From Bythopirellula sp041737835 (GTDB lineage: Bacteria > Planctomycetota > Planctomycetia > Pirellulales > Lacipirellulaceae): a DNA stretch of 64,000 nt. Positions within the stretch are counted from its first letter, which is position 1. Every line of letters begins with the position of its first letter. Where the stretch lies: NCBI GenBank assembly GCA_041737835.1, contig JBGSQY010000046.1, one strand, 5' to 3'. The notes under the pieces were generated by a model. It was not told the DNA's origin. It ran no database searches and saw only the letters and a list, made by a program, of their open reading frames with translations. Both the position numbers and the translations under genes were made by a program. Of this stretch, positions 1 through 8,161 are shown piece after piece.

Positions 1-2
1 AC

Positions 3-716
3 TTAGCAATGTTCGCCTCGAATACCGTCGAAGGTAAGTTTGCCAACGTGCAAACAGCCTACGGCCAAAACACATTTGTGCTGCCTCGCTTGAATGCGCA
101 GCCATCGCAGTTAGATTTTTCTACGGCGAATGCTCCTCCTGCTCCCGAACTGCCGCCAACACCTGTCTTCGAGCCGCCGGTTGAAGTTCCCACATCTCCA
201 GAACCAATTACACCAACGACTCCTGAAATCGTCGATCCCTTCGTGCCCGACGTTCCGCTGGATCAACCTACAGAAGAACCTGCTCAAGATCCAGAAACCA
301 CAAATCCTCCCGAGCAGGGTGCGAATGAAGAAGTTGAATCGGTTCCCGATATCACCTTACCCATTGATGAGACAGAACAAATTATTGACGAGATCGTTAT
401 GAGGCCATTCCCAATGCCGATCTTAACGTGGCCTTGGCTGGATTACCCTCTTACAGACTGCTGTACGCTTAGTTTGATCGACTACGTCAATGACTACAGC
501 CCAATCGACATCGCGGAAATTGCTCTTTTCGATGATTTGTCAGAGCTGTCTTTCTTCAACAACGACATTAGTATCGGCGATTTGGCGTATACGTTTAGTT
601 CGACTGCTTATGATCGTTTGCATACAAATTTGCAGATCAATGTTCCTGAGCCAGCATCAATTGTCTTTGTCTTTGCTTTTTTGCTTGGTGCGGGTAGACT
701 GCCTAAGAGATCCTAG
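3..716 (+). CDS. PEP-CTERM sorting-domain protein, 5' end outside window
   Basis: The frame is open back to the window edge, so the true N-terminus lies outside; an ATG at position 9 is only the first methionine visible. The visible part has a long Pro/Glu/Thr-rich, acidic linker (about residues 42-120), then a roughly 90-residue region with no recognised domain, and ends in VPEPAS, a hydrophobic stretch and the basic tail RLPKRS. That tripartite tail is the PEP-CTERM signal, which in known systems directs export and processing by an exosortase. The protein is therefore probably an extracellular or matrix-associated structural protein; no enzymatic motif is visible. The next gene, 23 bases downstream, is another PEP-CTERM protein. 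Confidence 0.75.
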   Translation, partial: LAMFASNTVEGKFANVQTAYGQNTFVLPRLNAQPSQLDFSTANAPPAPELPPTPVFEPPVEVPTSPEPITPTTPEIVDPFVPDVPLDQPTEEPAQDPETTNPPEQGANEEVESVPDITLPIDETEQIIDEIVMRPFPMPILTWPWLDYPLTDCCTLSLIDYVNDYSPIDIAEIALFDDLSELSFFNNDISIGDLAYTFSSTAYDRLHTNLQINVPEPASIVFVFAFLLGAGRLPKRS

Positions 717-739
717 CAATCTCTGTGGGAGTTGATGCT

Positions 740-1486
740 ATGCGAAACTTGGTTGTGCTAAGCTTGGCAATACTGATATGCCAAGCAACGCTTGTGGATG
801 CTACCGACTTTTCGCTTTTCGCCGAGACAACCTCGGCCTACATCTTACCGGAATATGAGCCAATTTCGCTTGACGATGCCGTGCACTCGTCTGAGTCAAT
901 CCTTTGGCAAATTGATTTCAGCATCATGGTGGAAGATGTTTCGCCAAGTGAGATGGGATTTGGAACACTTACATTTGACATTAACCTAGTTAATGCCCTT
1001 GATTCCCAAAGTATTGGTTGGGTTGGAGAATATTATCATACGGAAGTCGGTTTTACTCGATACCAAGGATTTGCGTATAATGTTGATTCAGGCGTCGACG
1101 TGATGGATTTACGCGACATTTATCTTGAAATTGGCTATGTCTATCCTCCGGTAGGTGGCCGTAATCGGTTAGGCCTAAATGAAAATTATGGTAAGCTACT
1201 GATAGGTTCGATTTACATTCAAGATATTGCCGGTGCGGTGTCATCGATATCGGTAGACAATGTCTTGTTCTCGGCGATTCGATATGATGAAACTTTTGTC
1301 ACACCGCCTCAATCTGCCCAGGGTCAAAGTGTCTTATACCTTCCCAGTACACTGGGCGGATCGAGATTGATACACGTTTCAACCGCTATCCCTGAGCCGC
1401 ACTCGCTCACACTATTTCTCCTGGCCGCAATCACTCGGCTTCTTGGGCGACGTACTCCAATTTGCTTGCCTGCTAGACGCATGTGA
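740..1486 (+). CDS. Secreted PEP-CTERM protein of unknown function
   Basis: The chosen ATG at 740 follows a GGGAG ribosome binding site with 8 bases between; an in-frame GTG at 725 is less likely. The product begins with a signal peptide (MRNLVVLSLAILICQATLVDA) and is about 248 residues long. The middle is beta-rich with many aromatic and acidic residues and matches no family I recognise. The C-terminus is IPEPHS, a hydrophobic helix and the basic run RLLGRR, a PEP-CTERM signal. It lies 23 bases behind another PEP-CTERM gene and is probably co-transcribed with it. An exosortase substrate at the cell surface is the best inference; the specific role is unknown. Confidence 0.75.
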   Translation: MRNLVVLSLAILICQATLVDATDFSLFAETTSAYILPEYEPISLDDAVHSSESILWQIDFSIMVEDVSPSEMGFGTLTFDINLVNALDSQSIGWVGEYYHTEVGFTRYQGFAYNVDSGVDVMDLRDIYLEIGYVYPPVGGRNRLGLNENYGKLLIGSIYIQDIAGAVSSISVDNVLFSAIRYDETFVTPPQSAQGQSVLYLPSTLGGSRLIHVSTAIPEPHSLTLFLLAAITRLLGRRTPICLPARRM

Positions 1487-1572
1487 TTTACTGCGTACAA
1501 TCGTGACTTTAACGATCCATCGACCGCAGGCGGGAGCCAGCGGATCCACTTGCATTGAATCCAGGCTAGACC

Positions 1573-1854
1573 ATGTTCAAAGTCAACGAATACTTCGACG
1601 GTAAAGTTAAATCCATTGCGTTTCAAACTAAGACCTTGCCCGCGACCGTGGGAGTGATGGCCGTTGGAGAATACGAATTTGGCACGAGTCAAAAGGAAGT
1701 CATGACAGTTGTCAGCGGCCAACTGACCGTTAAACTGCCTGGCAGCGATCAGTGGCAAGATTTCCCCGCGGGAAAGTCATTCATCGTGGCCGCGAATGAA
1801 AAATTTCAGCTCAAGGTTGCCGAGGAAACGGCCTACCTCTGTACCTACGAGTGA
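1573..1854 (+). CDS. ppnP: Pyrimidine/purine nucleoside phosphorylase PpnP
   Basis: A 93-residue single-domain cupin of the PpnP (formerly YaiE/DUF1255) family. In the family this small beta-barrel enzyme cleaves nucleosides with phosphate to release free base and ribose-1-phosphate. Family features visible are the start MFKVNEYFDGKVKSIAF, the segment VGVMAVGEYEFGTSQ, the VVSGQLTVKLPGS strand pair and the YLCTYE end. Length equals that of the Escherichia coli protein and the ORF is intact. The gene stands alone and its last 10 bases overlap tail-to-tail with the convergent DUF2071 gene. Family assignment is confident; substrate range cannot be read from sequence. Confidence 0.92.
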   Translation: MFKVNEYFDGKVKSIAFQTKTLPATVGVMAVGEYEFGTSQKEVMTVVSGQLTVKLPGSDQWQDFPAGKSFIVAANEKFQLKVAEETAYLCTYE

Positions 1855-2573
1855 GCGATCGTACTGCCCGGATACACGGCAACGGCCGATCCTTCGGCGA
1901 GAAAGACTGATTTTGGTGGTGGAGTTAAGCATTCGTTGAATACCGAGCCATAAACACTTCCAACATCACAGCAAAACTCCGCGTTTGCAGCCAACGAAAC
2001 CCGCCACGGCGGATGCTCCACGCGATATTCACTTGTTCGTCCATCGCGACGCGCAGTGTAGCCCCAATAGTGTTCGGTGATGAATTCTTCCAAACTACCT
2101 ACCGCTAGAATTGTTGGAGGCGAGAGTTTGCTAACCTCCAACCGATGCAAACCGCGAGCATCGTTCCAGGCATATTCAACACGTTTAGGGAGTGAGGTAG
2201 ATTCGTCCAACTCAATCGTGGATCGCATGGGATGCGCCACGAAATTTTCGTCGTAGAGTTTGCGTGCAACCAGTGCGATAGCACGACGGGGGACAATTTC
2301 TTTGATAAACGCCACGCCTCTTCGCCAACCCTCGGCTGCACGATGACGGATATAATAACGCAGGTTCACTTCGGGGAAGTTGCGATGCCAAGGAATTGCC
2401 AACCCTCGCACGCGTGTATTGCGGTATAAAAACCCAACGATGCTCACAAAGTGCTTGCCGTTGAAATTGTCTAACTCGGTTCCACGGGGCACGAAAGGCG
2501 CTAAGATCTTCGGATCGATCTCGTAATTGAGCATCGCCAGATGGAGCCATTCGGTAGTTAAAAAAGGTTTCAT
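1845..2573 (-). CDS. DUF2071 family protein (YqjF-like)
   Basis: A 242-residue cytosolic protein of the DUF2071/YqjF family, which has an acetoacetate-decarboxylase-like fold but no established reaction. Recognisable stretches are the start TTEWLHLAMLNYEIDP, LAPFVPRGTELD, VSIVGFLYRNTRV and the typical FPEVNLRYYIR, plus EHYWGYTARRDG in the second half. No signal peptide or membrane segment is seen. The gene is monocistronic: it converges with ppnP at its 3' end with a 10-base overlap and is divergent from the SelW-like gene at 2660. The family is firm; the function is unknown. Confidence 0.85.
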   Translation of the reverse strand: MKPFLTTEWLHLAMLNYEIDPKILAPFVPRGTELDNFNGKHFVSIVGFLYRNTRVRGLAIPWHRNFPEVNLRYYIRHRAAEGWRRGVAFIKEIVPRRAIALVARKLYDENFVAHPMRSTIELDESTSLPKRVEYAWNDARGLHRLEVSKLSPPTILAVGSLEEFITEHYWGYTARRDGRTSEYRVEHPPWRVSLAANAEFCCDVGSVYGSVFNECLTPPPKSVFLAEGSAVAVYPGSTIAHS

Positions 2574-2659
2574 GGCGTCGTTGTCAAAGACTACTTGTTC
2601 TCCAGCTCTAACCGCACGGATGCTGGTGCTGTAACATAGAGAGAAACAGGAATCCGATC

Positions 2660-2938
2660 ATGCCCAATCGAGTTGAGATACGCTACTGCCGCCAATGCCG
2701 TTGGATGCTCCGTTCGGCGTGGATGGCTCAAGAACTGCTCACCACATTTGAGGAAGAACTTGGCGAGGTCGCGCTCTGCCCCGGTATCGGCGGAGTTTTT
2801 GAAATTCGCGTCAATGACGAACTCGTTTGGTCGCGCGCGGAGTCAGGGCGTTTCCCAGATATCAAGGAACTGAAGCAGCTCGTGCGGGACAGAGTTTCAC
2901 CCGAGAAAAACCTAGGTCACAGCGAAAAGAAGGTTTGA
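2660..2938 (+). CDS. SelT/SelW/SelH-family thioredoxin-like protein
   Basis: A 92-residue Rdx-type protein. Near the N-terminus it has VEIRYCRQCRW, the CxxC redox motif in which many relatives carry selenocysteine at the second position; here both are cysteine. The following LRSAWMAQELLTTF helix and ALCPGIGGVFEIRVNDELVWSR strand pair, then RFPDIKELKQLVRD, are typical of bacterial SelW-like proteins. These proteins bind thiol partners and are thought to work in redox homeostasis; exact substrates are not known. The start is supported by AGGA upstream of the ATG. It stands alone, divergent from the DUF2071 gene. Confidence 0.88.
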   Translation: MPNRVEIRYCRQCRWMLRSAWMAQELLTTFEEELGEVALCPGIGGVFEIRVNDELVWSRAESGRFPDIKELKQLVRDRVSPEKNLGHSEKKV

Positions 2939-2970
2939 GAGTGCCGAATATCGCTTAATATTAAAACGCT

Positions 2971-3210
2971 TTATTGGCGGACGAATGGTACAAATTCGTC
3001 AGCACGCGAGATTCCTTCCGGTAAGACAATCGGATGGAGGATTTCCCGACCATCGATGGATACAATCAGCGTTGCGCGACCCGGGGACAAACGAGGACAG
3101 TCACCAGTGATCATTAGTCCTGAGTTGCCGACGTGAGAGACGTTTAGTTGGGCACCGTCTTCATAAATAAGTGTTAGCGAAACATCAGTGGAATAACCGG
3201 TCGTTGCCAT
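2971..3210 (-). CDS. Small hypothetical protein
   Basis: A 79-residue product with beta-rich pattern (SLTLIYEDGAQLNVSHVG, RATLIVSIDGREILHPIVL) and no signal peptide or recognisable motif. It looks like a small PilZ-like or immunoglobulin-like barrel only in secondary-structure rhythm, which is not enough to name it. The coding call rests on a plausible amino-acid composition and an otherwise empty strand between the SelW-like gene and the kinase-like remnant. It is divergent from the latter, with about 42 bases between the start codons. Confidence 0.55.
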   Translation of the reverse strand: MATTGYSTDVSLTLIYEDGAQLNVSHVGNSGLMITGDCPRLSPGRATLIVSIDGREILHPIVLPEGISRADEFVPFVRQ

Positions 3211-3252
3211 GATGTACGATAATAAGTTGCTTTTTGAGAACGTGCTTAACTA

Positions 3253-3769
3253 ATGCAAGCGTAAGGGTGCAGAGGTTGAGCGTCAAGACAGCCTGGGCCA
3301 TGGCTCCGACGGCGCTGTTTGGAAGACTTCGATCCCCTCCGCAGTTAAAGCATTCTACAAACAAGCGAATTACGAAATCGAGTTAGAATGTTATCAAAGG
3401 TTGAAACAAGCAGGAGTAAACAAAATCCATGGTTTCAACATCCCCATGCTTGAAGGTTTCGATGACACATTACGAGTGATTGAAATTACCTTTGTAAGAT
3501 CGCCTTATTTTCTTGACTTTGGAAAAGCAACCACTGACGATCGGCGTAAAGAATATCGCGATCCTCAATTTCTCGCCAAAGCCATTCATTCATGGCAACA
3601 AGATTTCGGGGCTAAATGGAAAGAGGTTGCGGCGGTTATTCATTACCTCAAAGACAAACACGAGATACTGTATTTAGATCCGCGACGTGGAAACGTCAAT
3701 TTCGGTGATGCTGACGATGATGATGATTGGCTAGCCGAGCCTGGGATTGATTATTCAGAATACGAATAA
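3253..3769 (+). pseudogene. Kinase-fold-like protein with disrupted start
   Basis: The frame from 3254 to 3769 encodes a coherent protein with kinase-like landmarks: a glycine-rich loop GHGSDGAVWKT, a downstream AVKAF lysine, a YEIELECYQRL helix with glutamate, and late in the protein LYLDPRRGNVNFGD, resembling a catalytic-loop D..(x)..N. It ends in an Asp-rich tail. No ATG, GTG or TTG exists in this frame before a TTG at 3401, which would cut off the glycine loop, and TAA sits at 3251. An ATG at 3253 is one base out of frame; removing one base just after it would give a start MKRKGAEVE. So a single-base insertion or a recent 5' lesion is likely. The kinase relationship is my inference from motifs. 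Confidence 0.6.
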
Positions 3770-3820
3770 CTCTCTAGCCCCGCGTGGCGAGCTAAAAGTA
3801 GTGAACAGAGATTGTACCTG

Positions 3821-5719
3821 CTAATCGTTTTCTTCTTCCTCTTCCACAACACCCATTTCCAATTGCCGCATCTTGCGATAGAGATTCGAGCGGTGCAGCC
3901 CGAGTCGTTTGGCGGCCTTACTCATATTGCCGTTTGCTTTCTCGATGGTTTGCTTGATGAATTTCTGCTGAAAATCGTGCGTTGCCGCGGCGAGAGTAGC
4001 ATTGAAGTCAAATTGCAATGTGTCGCTGACCGCGCCAGCATTGATAAAGGCCAACTCCTCGGCTTCGATGCGATCGCCCGACGTCAGATATGCCAAGCGT
4101 TCCATAAGGTTGCGCAGTTCGCGAATATTGCCAGGCCAGGCGTGCTCCAAAAGTCGTTTCTTGGCTGCGATTGTGAACTGAGGGCGATTGCGGCCCATGT
4201 TGCGACAAAAGGAATCAAGAAAATAATCGGCTAGCAGAAAGACATCTTCTCCACGTTCACGCAGCGGTGGTAATTCGAGACTTACCACATTAAGACGGAA
4301 GAACAAATCCTCGCGGAACCGCTTTTCGCGGACCATCTTGCCCAAATCTTGATTGGTCGCTGCCAGGATTCGCACCTCGGTGTAAATCGGTTGCGAGCCA
4401 CCCACACGGACGACAGTTTTGTCTTCCAGCACGCGGAGTAATTTTGCTTGGCCGCTCAAGCTCATGTCGCCGATTTCATCAAGAAATAATGTTCCTCCTG
4501 AAGCCAGCTCGAACTTCCCTTGGCGAGTTTCTCGGGCATCGGTGAACGCACCTTTTTCATGACCAAAGAGTTCACTTTCAAGCAACGTTTCAGTAAGAGC
4601 CGCACAATTGACGGCTATAAACGGCTGCTCTCGGCGACGGCTCAAATAGTGAATCGATCTCGCGACCACCTCCTTACCCGTGCCATTTTCGCCCAGTATA
4701 AGAATTGCCAAGTCGGTATCGGCGATCCGACGAATCGTGGAACGGAGTGCCCCGATGGCTGGACTTTCGCCGATGAGTTGCAATCCCCCCGCGGCTTCCT
4801 CAACCATTTGTTGATGTTTGGTGAGCAAATCCTCCCATTGCTGAGTGCTCTCAAGCGCAACGGCCGCGTGAGTTGCTAGTTCTGTCAGCGCCTGCTCATC
4901 ATCGTCTGTGAACAAGCCATTTTTCTTGTTAAGGACTTCAAACGCCCCTAAGCATTGGCCAGGAGGTGATATCAGAGGTACACAAAGTAAGGTTTTGGTT
5001 GTGTAGCCGGTTTCTTTGTCGATCACGCGGGCAATTTTGTCGTCATCGACACCGCCACCCACGCGGCGCGGTTCACGCGATTCGACAACTTGGCCAACGA
5101 TCCCCGTGTTCTCGGGGATGCGTAGTTCCCCACCCTTTTTGATGCCAAGAGCGGGCCTTCCCACGAGCATTTTGTTCGGCTTATCCCAAAGAAAGATGCT
5201 GGCCCGATCGGCTCCTAACAATTCCGTCGCCGCTTGAGCCATCGCTTTGAGCAATGACTCCATGCAATCGGATTGCCCCCAGGTATGGGTGATCTCCAAA
5301 ATTTTCTGGAGTCGAAGGATGCGTTGGGTACGCTGCTGTTGTTCGTCGACAATTTTTAGGGCCGCGGAAAAGTTTCCAAGCAAATCTTTGAAATCGTTGT
5401 TCGCAAGATTGCCGCGTATCAGCATGACTTGCTTTTCATCGAGCGGCACGGCGGCAAATTCTTCACTTCGTACCACTCTGAGTTTGTCGAGCGCATCGGC
5501 TGCGAGATCAGTGGGTAGCGATCGCGGCATGTCGCCAGCGCTGCCTAGGACATTCCATTCGGGTGGAATTGATTCGACAACCGCCAACCCATGACTGCCG
5601 GTCAATTTGACGAGCCAGGGAAGTGCTTCTTTGACAAACTTTTCAACCGAGGAGGCAATGGCAGCTTGCTCTAAGAGAAAGGTCGTAAGCTCTTTATTAT
5701 TCTTGACTTCTGTTTCCAT
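3821..5719 (-). CDS. GAF-domain sigma-54-dependent transcriptional activator
   Basis: A 632-residue bacterial enhancer-binding protein. An N-terminal sensory region (about 1-130) is followed by a GAF domain (about 150-295, GADRASIFLWD to LGAFEVLNKK), a AAA+ domain (about 315-550) and a Fis-type helix-turn-helix at the end (KAAKRLGLHRSNLYRKMRQL). Walker A is GENGTGKE and Walker B GGTLFLDEIGD. The loop that contacts sigma-54 reads GAFTDA instead of the usual GAFTGA; the essential threonine is kept. Known members remodel RNA polymerase holding sigma-54 on ATP hydrolysis. It is monocistronic, with a perfect palindrome 53 bases upstream of its start that could be an operator. The ligand and targets are not deducible. 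Confidence 0.92.
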   Translation of the reverse strand: METEVKNNKELTTFLLEQAAIASSVEKFVKEALPWLVKLTGSHGLAVVESIPPEWNVLGSAGDMPRSLPTDLAADALDKLRVVRSEEFAAVPLDEKQVMLIRGNLANNDFKDLLGNFSAALKIVDEQQQRTQRILRLQKILEITHTWGQSDCMESLLKAMAQAATELLGADRASIFLWDKPNKMLVGRPALGIKKGGELRIPENTGIVGQVVESREPRRVGGGVDDDKIARVIDKETGYTTKTLLCVPLISPPGQCLGAFEVLNKKNGLFTDDDEQALTELATHAAVALESTQQWEDLLTKHQQMVEEAAGGLQLIGESPAIGALRSTIRRIADTDLAILILGENGTGKEVVARSIHYLSRRREQPFIAVNCAALTETLLESELFGHEKGAFTDARETRQGKFELASGGTLFLDEIGDMSLSGQAKLLRVLEDKTVVRVGGSQPIYTEVRILAATNQDLGKMVREKRFREDLFFRLNVVSLELPPLRERGEDVFLLADYFLDSFCRNMGRNRPQFTIAAKKRLLEHAWPGNIRELRNLMERLAYLTSGDRIEAEELAFINAGAVSDTLQFDFNATLAAATHDFQQKFIKQTIEKANGNMSKAAKRLGLHRSNLYRKMRQLEMGVVEEEEEND

Positions 5720-5771
5720 CTCAAAGCCCTGATGACACCTCGAATGCGGCGTTTGTAATCAATAAAATAGA

Positions 5772-5794
5772 TACTTAGTCAAAGTGACTAAGTA
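5772..5794. promoter_or_regulatory. 23-bp perfect palindrome, candidate operator
   Basis: TACTTAGTCA and TGACTAAGTA are exact inverted arms of 10 bases separated by AAG. It lies 53 bases upstream of the sigma-54 activator start and 226 bases before fabI, in an A/T-rich region. Size and symmetry fit a dimeric repressor site, perhaps for autoregulation; the binding protein is unknown. I see nothing else of note in the rest of the 300-base intergenic stretch 5720-6019. Confidence 0.45.
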
Positions 5795-6019
5795 AACATA
5801 TCCAGTATGTGTCAAAAAAGCAACGATTGTGCGTCAGTATTTTTGGTTGTGTGTATCAAAATGATAAACCCGTGGCGAATGTCGTAGGAAATTGCCCAAA
5901 TTTCCTGGTTTTAGCCCCCTGTTGGCACTCATGGCTAAGGTGTTATCCTGCGATGCTGGCTCTTTTGAGCCGCAAATCGAGGCACACACCGGCTAATTCA
6001 GTAGGACGAGGACGACGTC

Positions 6020-6850
6020 ATGGGCTTATTTACTGGCAAAAAAGGACTTATCACCGGGGTTTTCAACAAGCAGTCCATCGCTTGGGCGATCGCCGACAAG
6101 ATCATGAGCGAAGGGGGCGAATGTGGCTTTTCCTACATGCCTGACAAGCCTGATGACGAGCGGAAAAAGAACCTCAACCGCATCGATAAGCTCACCGAAG
6201 GCAATTCGCAGGTGAAATTTTTGCAGCCGATGGATGTGACCAACGACGAACATCTCTCGGCACTTCGTGATGTTTGCAGTTCCAAGTTGGGCAAAATCGA
6301 TTTTCTGCTGCACTCGATTGCGTTCGCTCTGCCTGATGATTTGAAGCACGACACGATTCTGACCAGCCGAGCTGGTTTCAAGTTGGCGATGGAAATCAGC
6401 GCCTACAGCTTGATCGCCTTGTCGAATGCCATGCAGCCTGTGCTCAACGATGGGGCCAGCATCCTGACCCTCACCTACTATGGTGGCGAAAAAACCGTTC
6501 CGGGTTACAACGTTATGGGTGTTTGCAAGGCAGCCCTTGATTCGATCGTCAAATACTTGGCCTACGACCTGGGCCCCCGTGGCATTCGCGTCAATGCTCT
6601 CAGTGCTGGTCCATTGCAGACCATCTCTGGTCGTGGTGCGGGCGTCGAAGAAATGCTTGGTTTATACGAGGCCATGGCTCCCTTGGGACGCAACATCACG
6701 CACGAAGAAGCGGGCAACTGCGGCGCGTTCTTGCTCTCCGACATGTCTGCCGGGGTGACGTCGGAAATCCTGCATCTCGATGGCGGTTACAACGCCATGG
6801 GCTCACCCGGTCGATTGATTGATCGTATCAAGGCGGCGCAAGCCACTTGA
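6020..6850 (+). CDS. fabI: Enoyl-ACP reductase (NADH) FabI
   Basis: A 276-residue short-chain dehydrogenase of the FabI type, which reduces the trans-2-enoyl-ACP double bond in the last step of fatty acid chain elongation in the cytosol. It shows the N-terminal nucleotide-binding GLITGVFNKQSIAWAIADKI, LLHSIAFA, and the catalytic Tyr-Lys motif in PGYNVMGVCKAALD, where the Y-x2-M-x3-K spacing is that of FabI. RVNALSAGPLQT and LHLDGGYNAMG follow as in the family. Length is slightly above the roughly 260 residues of the E. coli enzyme. The ATG is preceded by GACGAGG. It is monocistronic, and the triclosan-sensitive FabI class is the confident assignment. Confidence 0.95.
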   Translation: MGLFTGKKGLITGVFNKQSIAWAIADKIMSEGGECGFSYMPDKPDDERKKNLNRIDKLTEGNSQVKFLQPMDVTNDEHLSALRDVCSSKLGKIDFLLHSIAFALPDDLKHDTILTSRAGFKLAMEISAYSLIALSNAMQPVLNDGASILTLTYYGGEKTVPGYNVMGVCKAALDSIVKYLAYDLGPRGIRVNALSAGPLQTISGRGAGVEEMLGLYEAMAPLGRNITHEEAGNCGAFLLSDMSAGVTSEILHLDGGYNAMGSPGRLIDRIKAAQAT

Positions 6851-7144
6851 TCGTTTTCGGGCCTGATCGCTAGCGAATCATAGCTAGCATGCCAGGAATT
6901 CTGCGGAATTTACTCTAGGTGTTTCCGCGCGCGGTCTGTAAATTTTGCAAAGTCATCGCGACGAATTACTCGTGCGATGACGACCCCGCAGAATTGATTC
7001 GCCCCCAAGATCCCAGTTCCTTGCTGATTCGGCGAATAAGCGTTTGAGTTGTGCAGAGTTGGTCCGCCGTTTGCATGCTCACGTTTCGCCTGAGTATTTT
7101 GCTCTAGGACATGGATCGTCCTTCAACCCCGCACAGGTTTGAGC

Positions 7145-8161
7145 ATGGAAGCTCCCCTTTTTGGGACTAATGGTCGTTGCGCCATTAAGTTCTTGTTATC
7201 ACTCGTACTTCTCGCCATCGTTCATTGCGCTGCGCAGGCCGGCGCAGGGTATCGAACCCAAAACTTCACGGTGGATGCGCCCACGCCACAATTGGCGAAA
7301 GAGATAGGCGACTTCGCCGAAAAGTATCGCAAAGAATTGGCAATCGAATGGTTAGGGAAGGAACTTCCCGGCTGGTCGAAGCCATGTCCGATCAAGGCGC
7401 GTGTTGAACAAAACTTGGGGGCCGGCGGCGCGACAAGTTTTGTGTTCGATCGCGGCGAGGTGTTCGGCTGGCGCATGGATATCCAAGGCTCGCGTGAACG
7501 GATTCTCGATTCCGTGTTGCCTCATGAGATCACACACACCATTTTTGCCTGCCATTTCCGTCAACCGCTACCTCGATGGGCGGACGAGGGAGCTTGCACC
7601 ACAGTCGAGCATCACAGCGAGATTTCCAAGCAGGAAAACATGCTGATTGAATTTCTGCAAACTCGTCGCGGAATTCCGTTCAGCCACATGTTTGCGATGA
7701 AGGAATATCCGCAGGACGTGTTGCCGCTTTATGCTCAAGGACACTCCCTCGCACAGTTTTTGATTTCCCAATACGGCAAACAGGCGTTCTTGGAATTTGT
7801 CGCCGATGGCTTAACTGACGAAAATTGGCCTCGCGCGATCAGGGAAAATTACGGTTACAGCGACTTGCTCACCTTGCAGAATTCATGGCTCGGGTGGGTC
7901 AAAGAGGGTCGGCCACAATTGCAGTTGGCAAGCAATGCCAAGGCACGCGGAACCGTTGCTCAGCCAGTCTCTGCTCCTGCTACCACGGTTGTACGTGGCC
8001 AGGATCCCGATTCTGGAGCGAAGTCAGGCGGATGGGTGTCCGTGGGAGCTGCGGCATCACGGCCCACACCCAATCGGCCAGCTGAGCAACGCGAAGTCGC
8101 TGCTGCTCCTGCAGGGCCCAGCGTCTATGAAGCTTTGAGCAGCGGCCAAATCCGGCGGTAA
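7145..8161 (+). CDS. Secreted zincin-like metallopeptidase (HExxH)
   Basis: A 338-residue protein with an N-terminal signal peptide (CAIKFLLSLVLLAIVHCAAQA). The start is taken as ATG 7145, because the TTG two codons upstream adds nothing. The zinc motif is HEITH within LPHEITHTIFACHF, with ADEGACT about 20 residues later giving the likely third ligand, the pattern of peptidase-MA/DUF1570-type gluzincins. A Pro/Ala/Ser-rich, low-complexity tail starts near residue 265. An extracellular or periplasmic protease role is inferred; substrate unknown. It resembles the zincin at 21675 only at the HExxH...DEG level. Its stop codon abuts the stop of the convergent AAA ATPase gene. Confidence 0.75.
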   Translation: MEAPLFGTNGRCAIKFLLSLVLLAIVHCAAQAGAGYRTQNFTVDAPTPQLAKEIGDFAEKYRKELAIEWLGKELPGWSKPCPIKARVEQNLGAGGATSFVFDRGEVFGWRMDIQGSRERILDSVLPHEITHTIFACHFRQPLPRWADEGACTTVEHHSEISKQENMLIEFLQTRRGIPFSHMFAMKEYPQDVLPLYAQGHSLAQFLISQYGKQAFLEFVADGLTDENWPRAIRENYGYSDLLTLQNSWLGWVKEGRPQLQLASNAKARGTVAQPVSAPATTVVRGQDPDSGAKSGGWVSVGAAASRPTPNRPAEQREVAAAPAGPSVYEALSSGQIRR

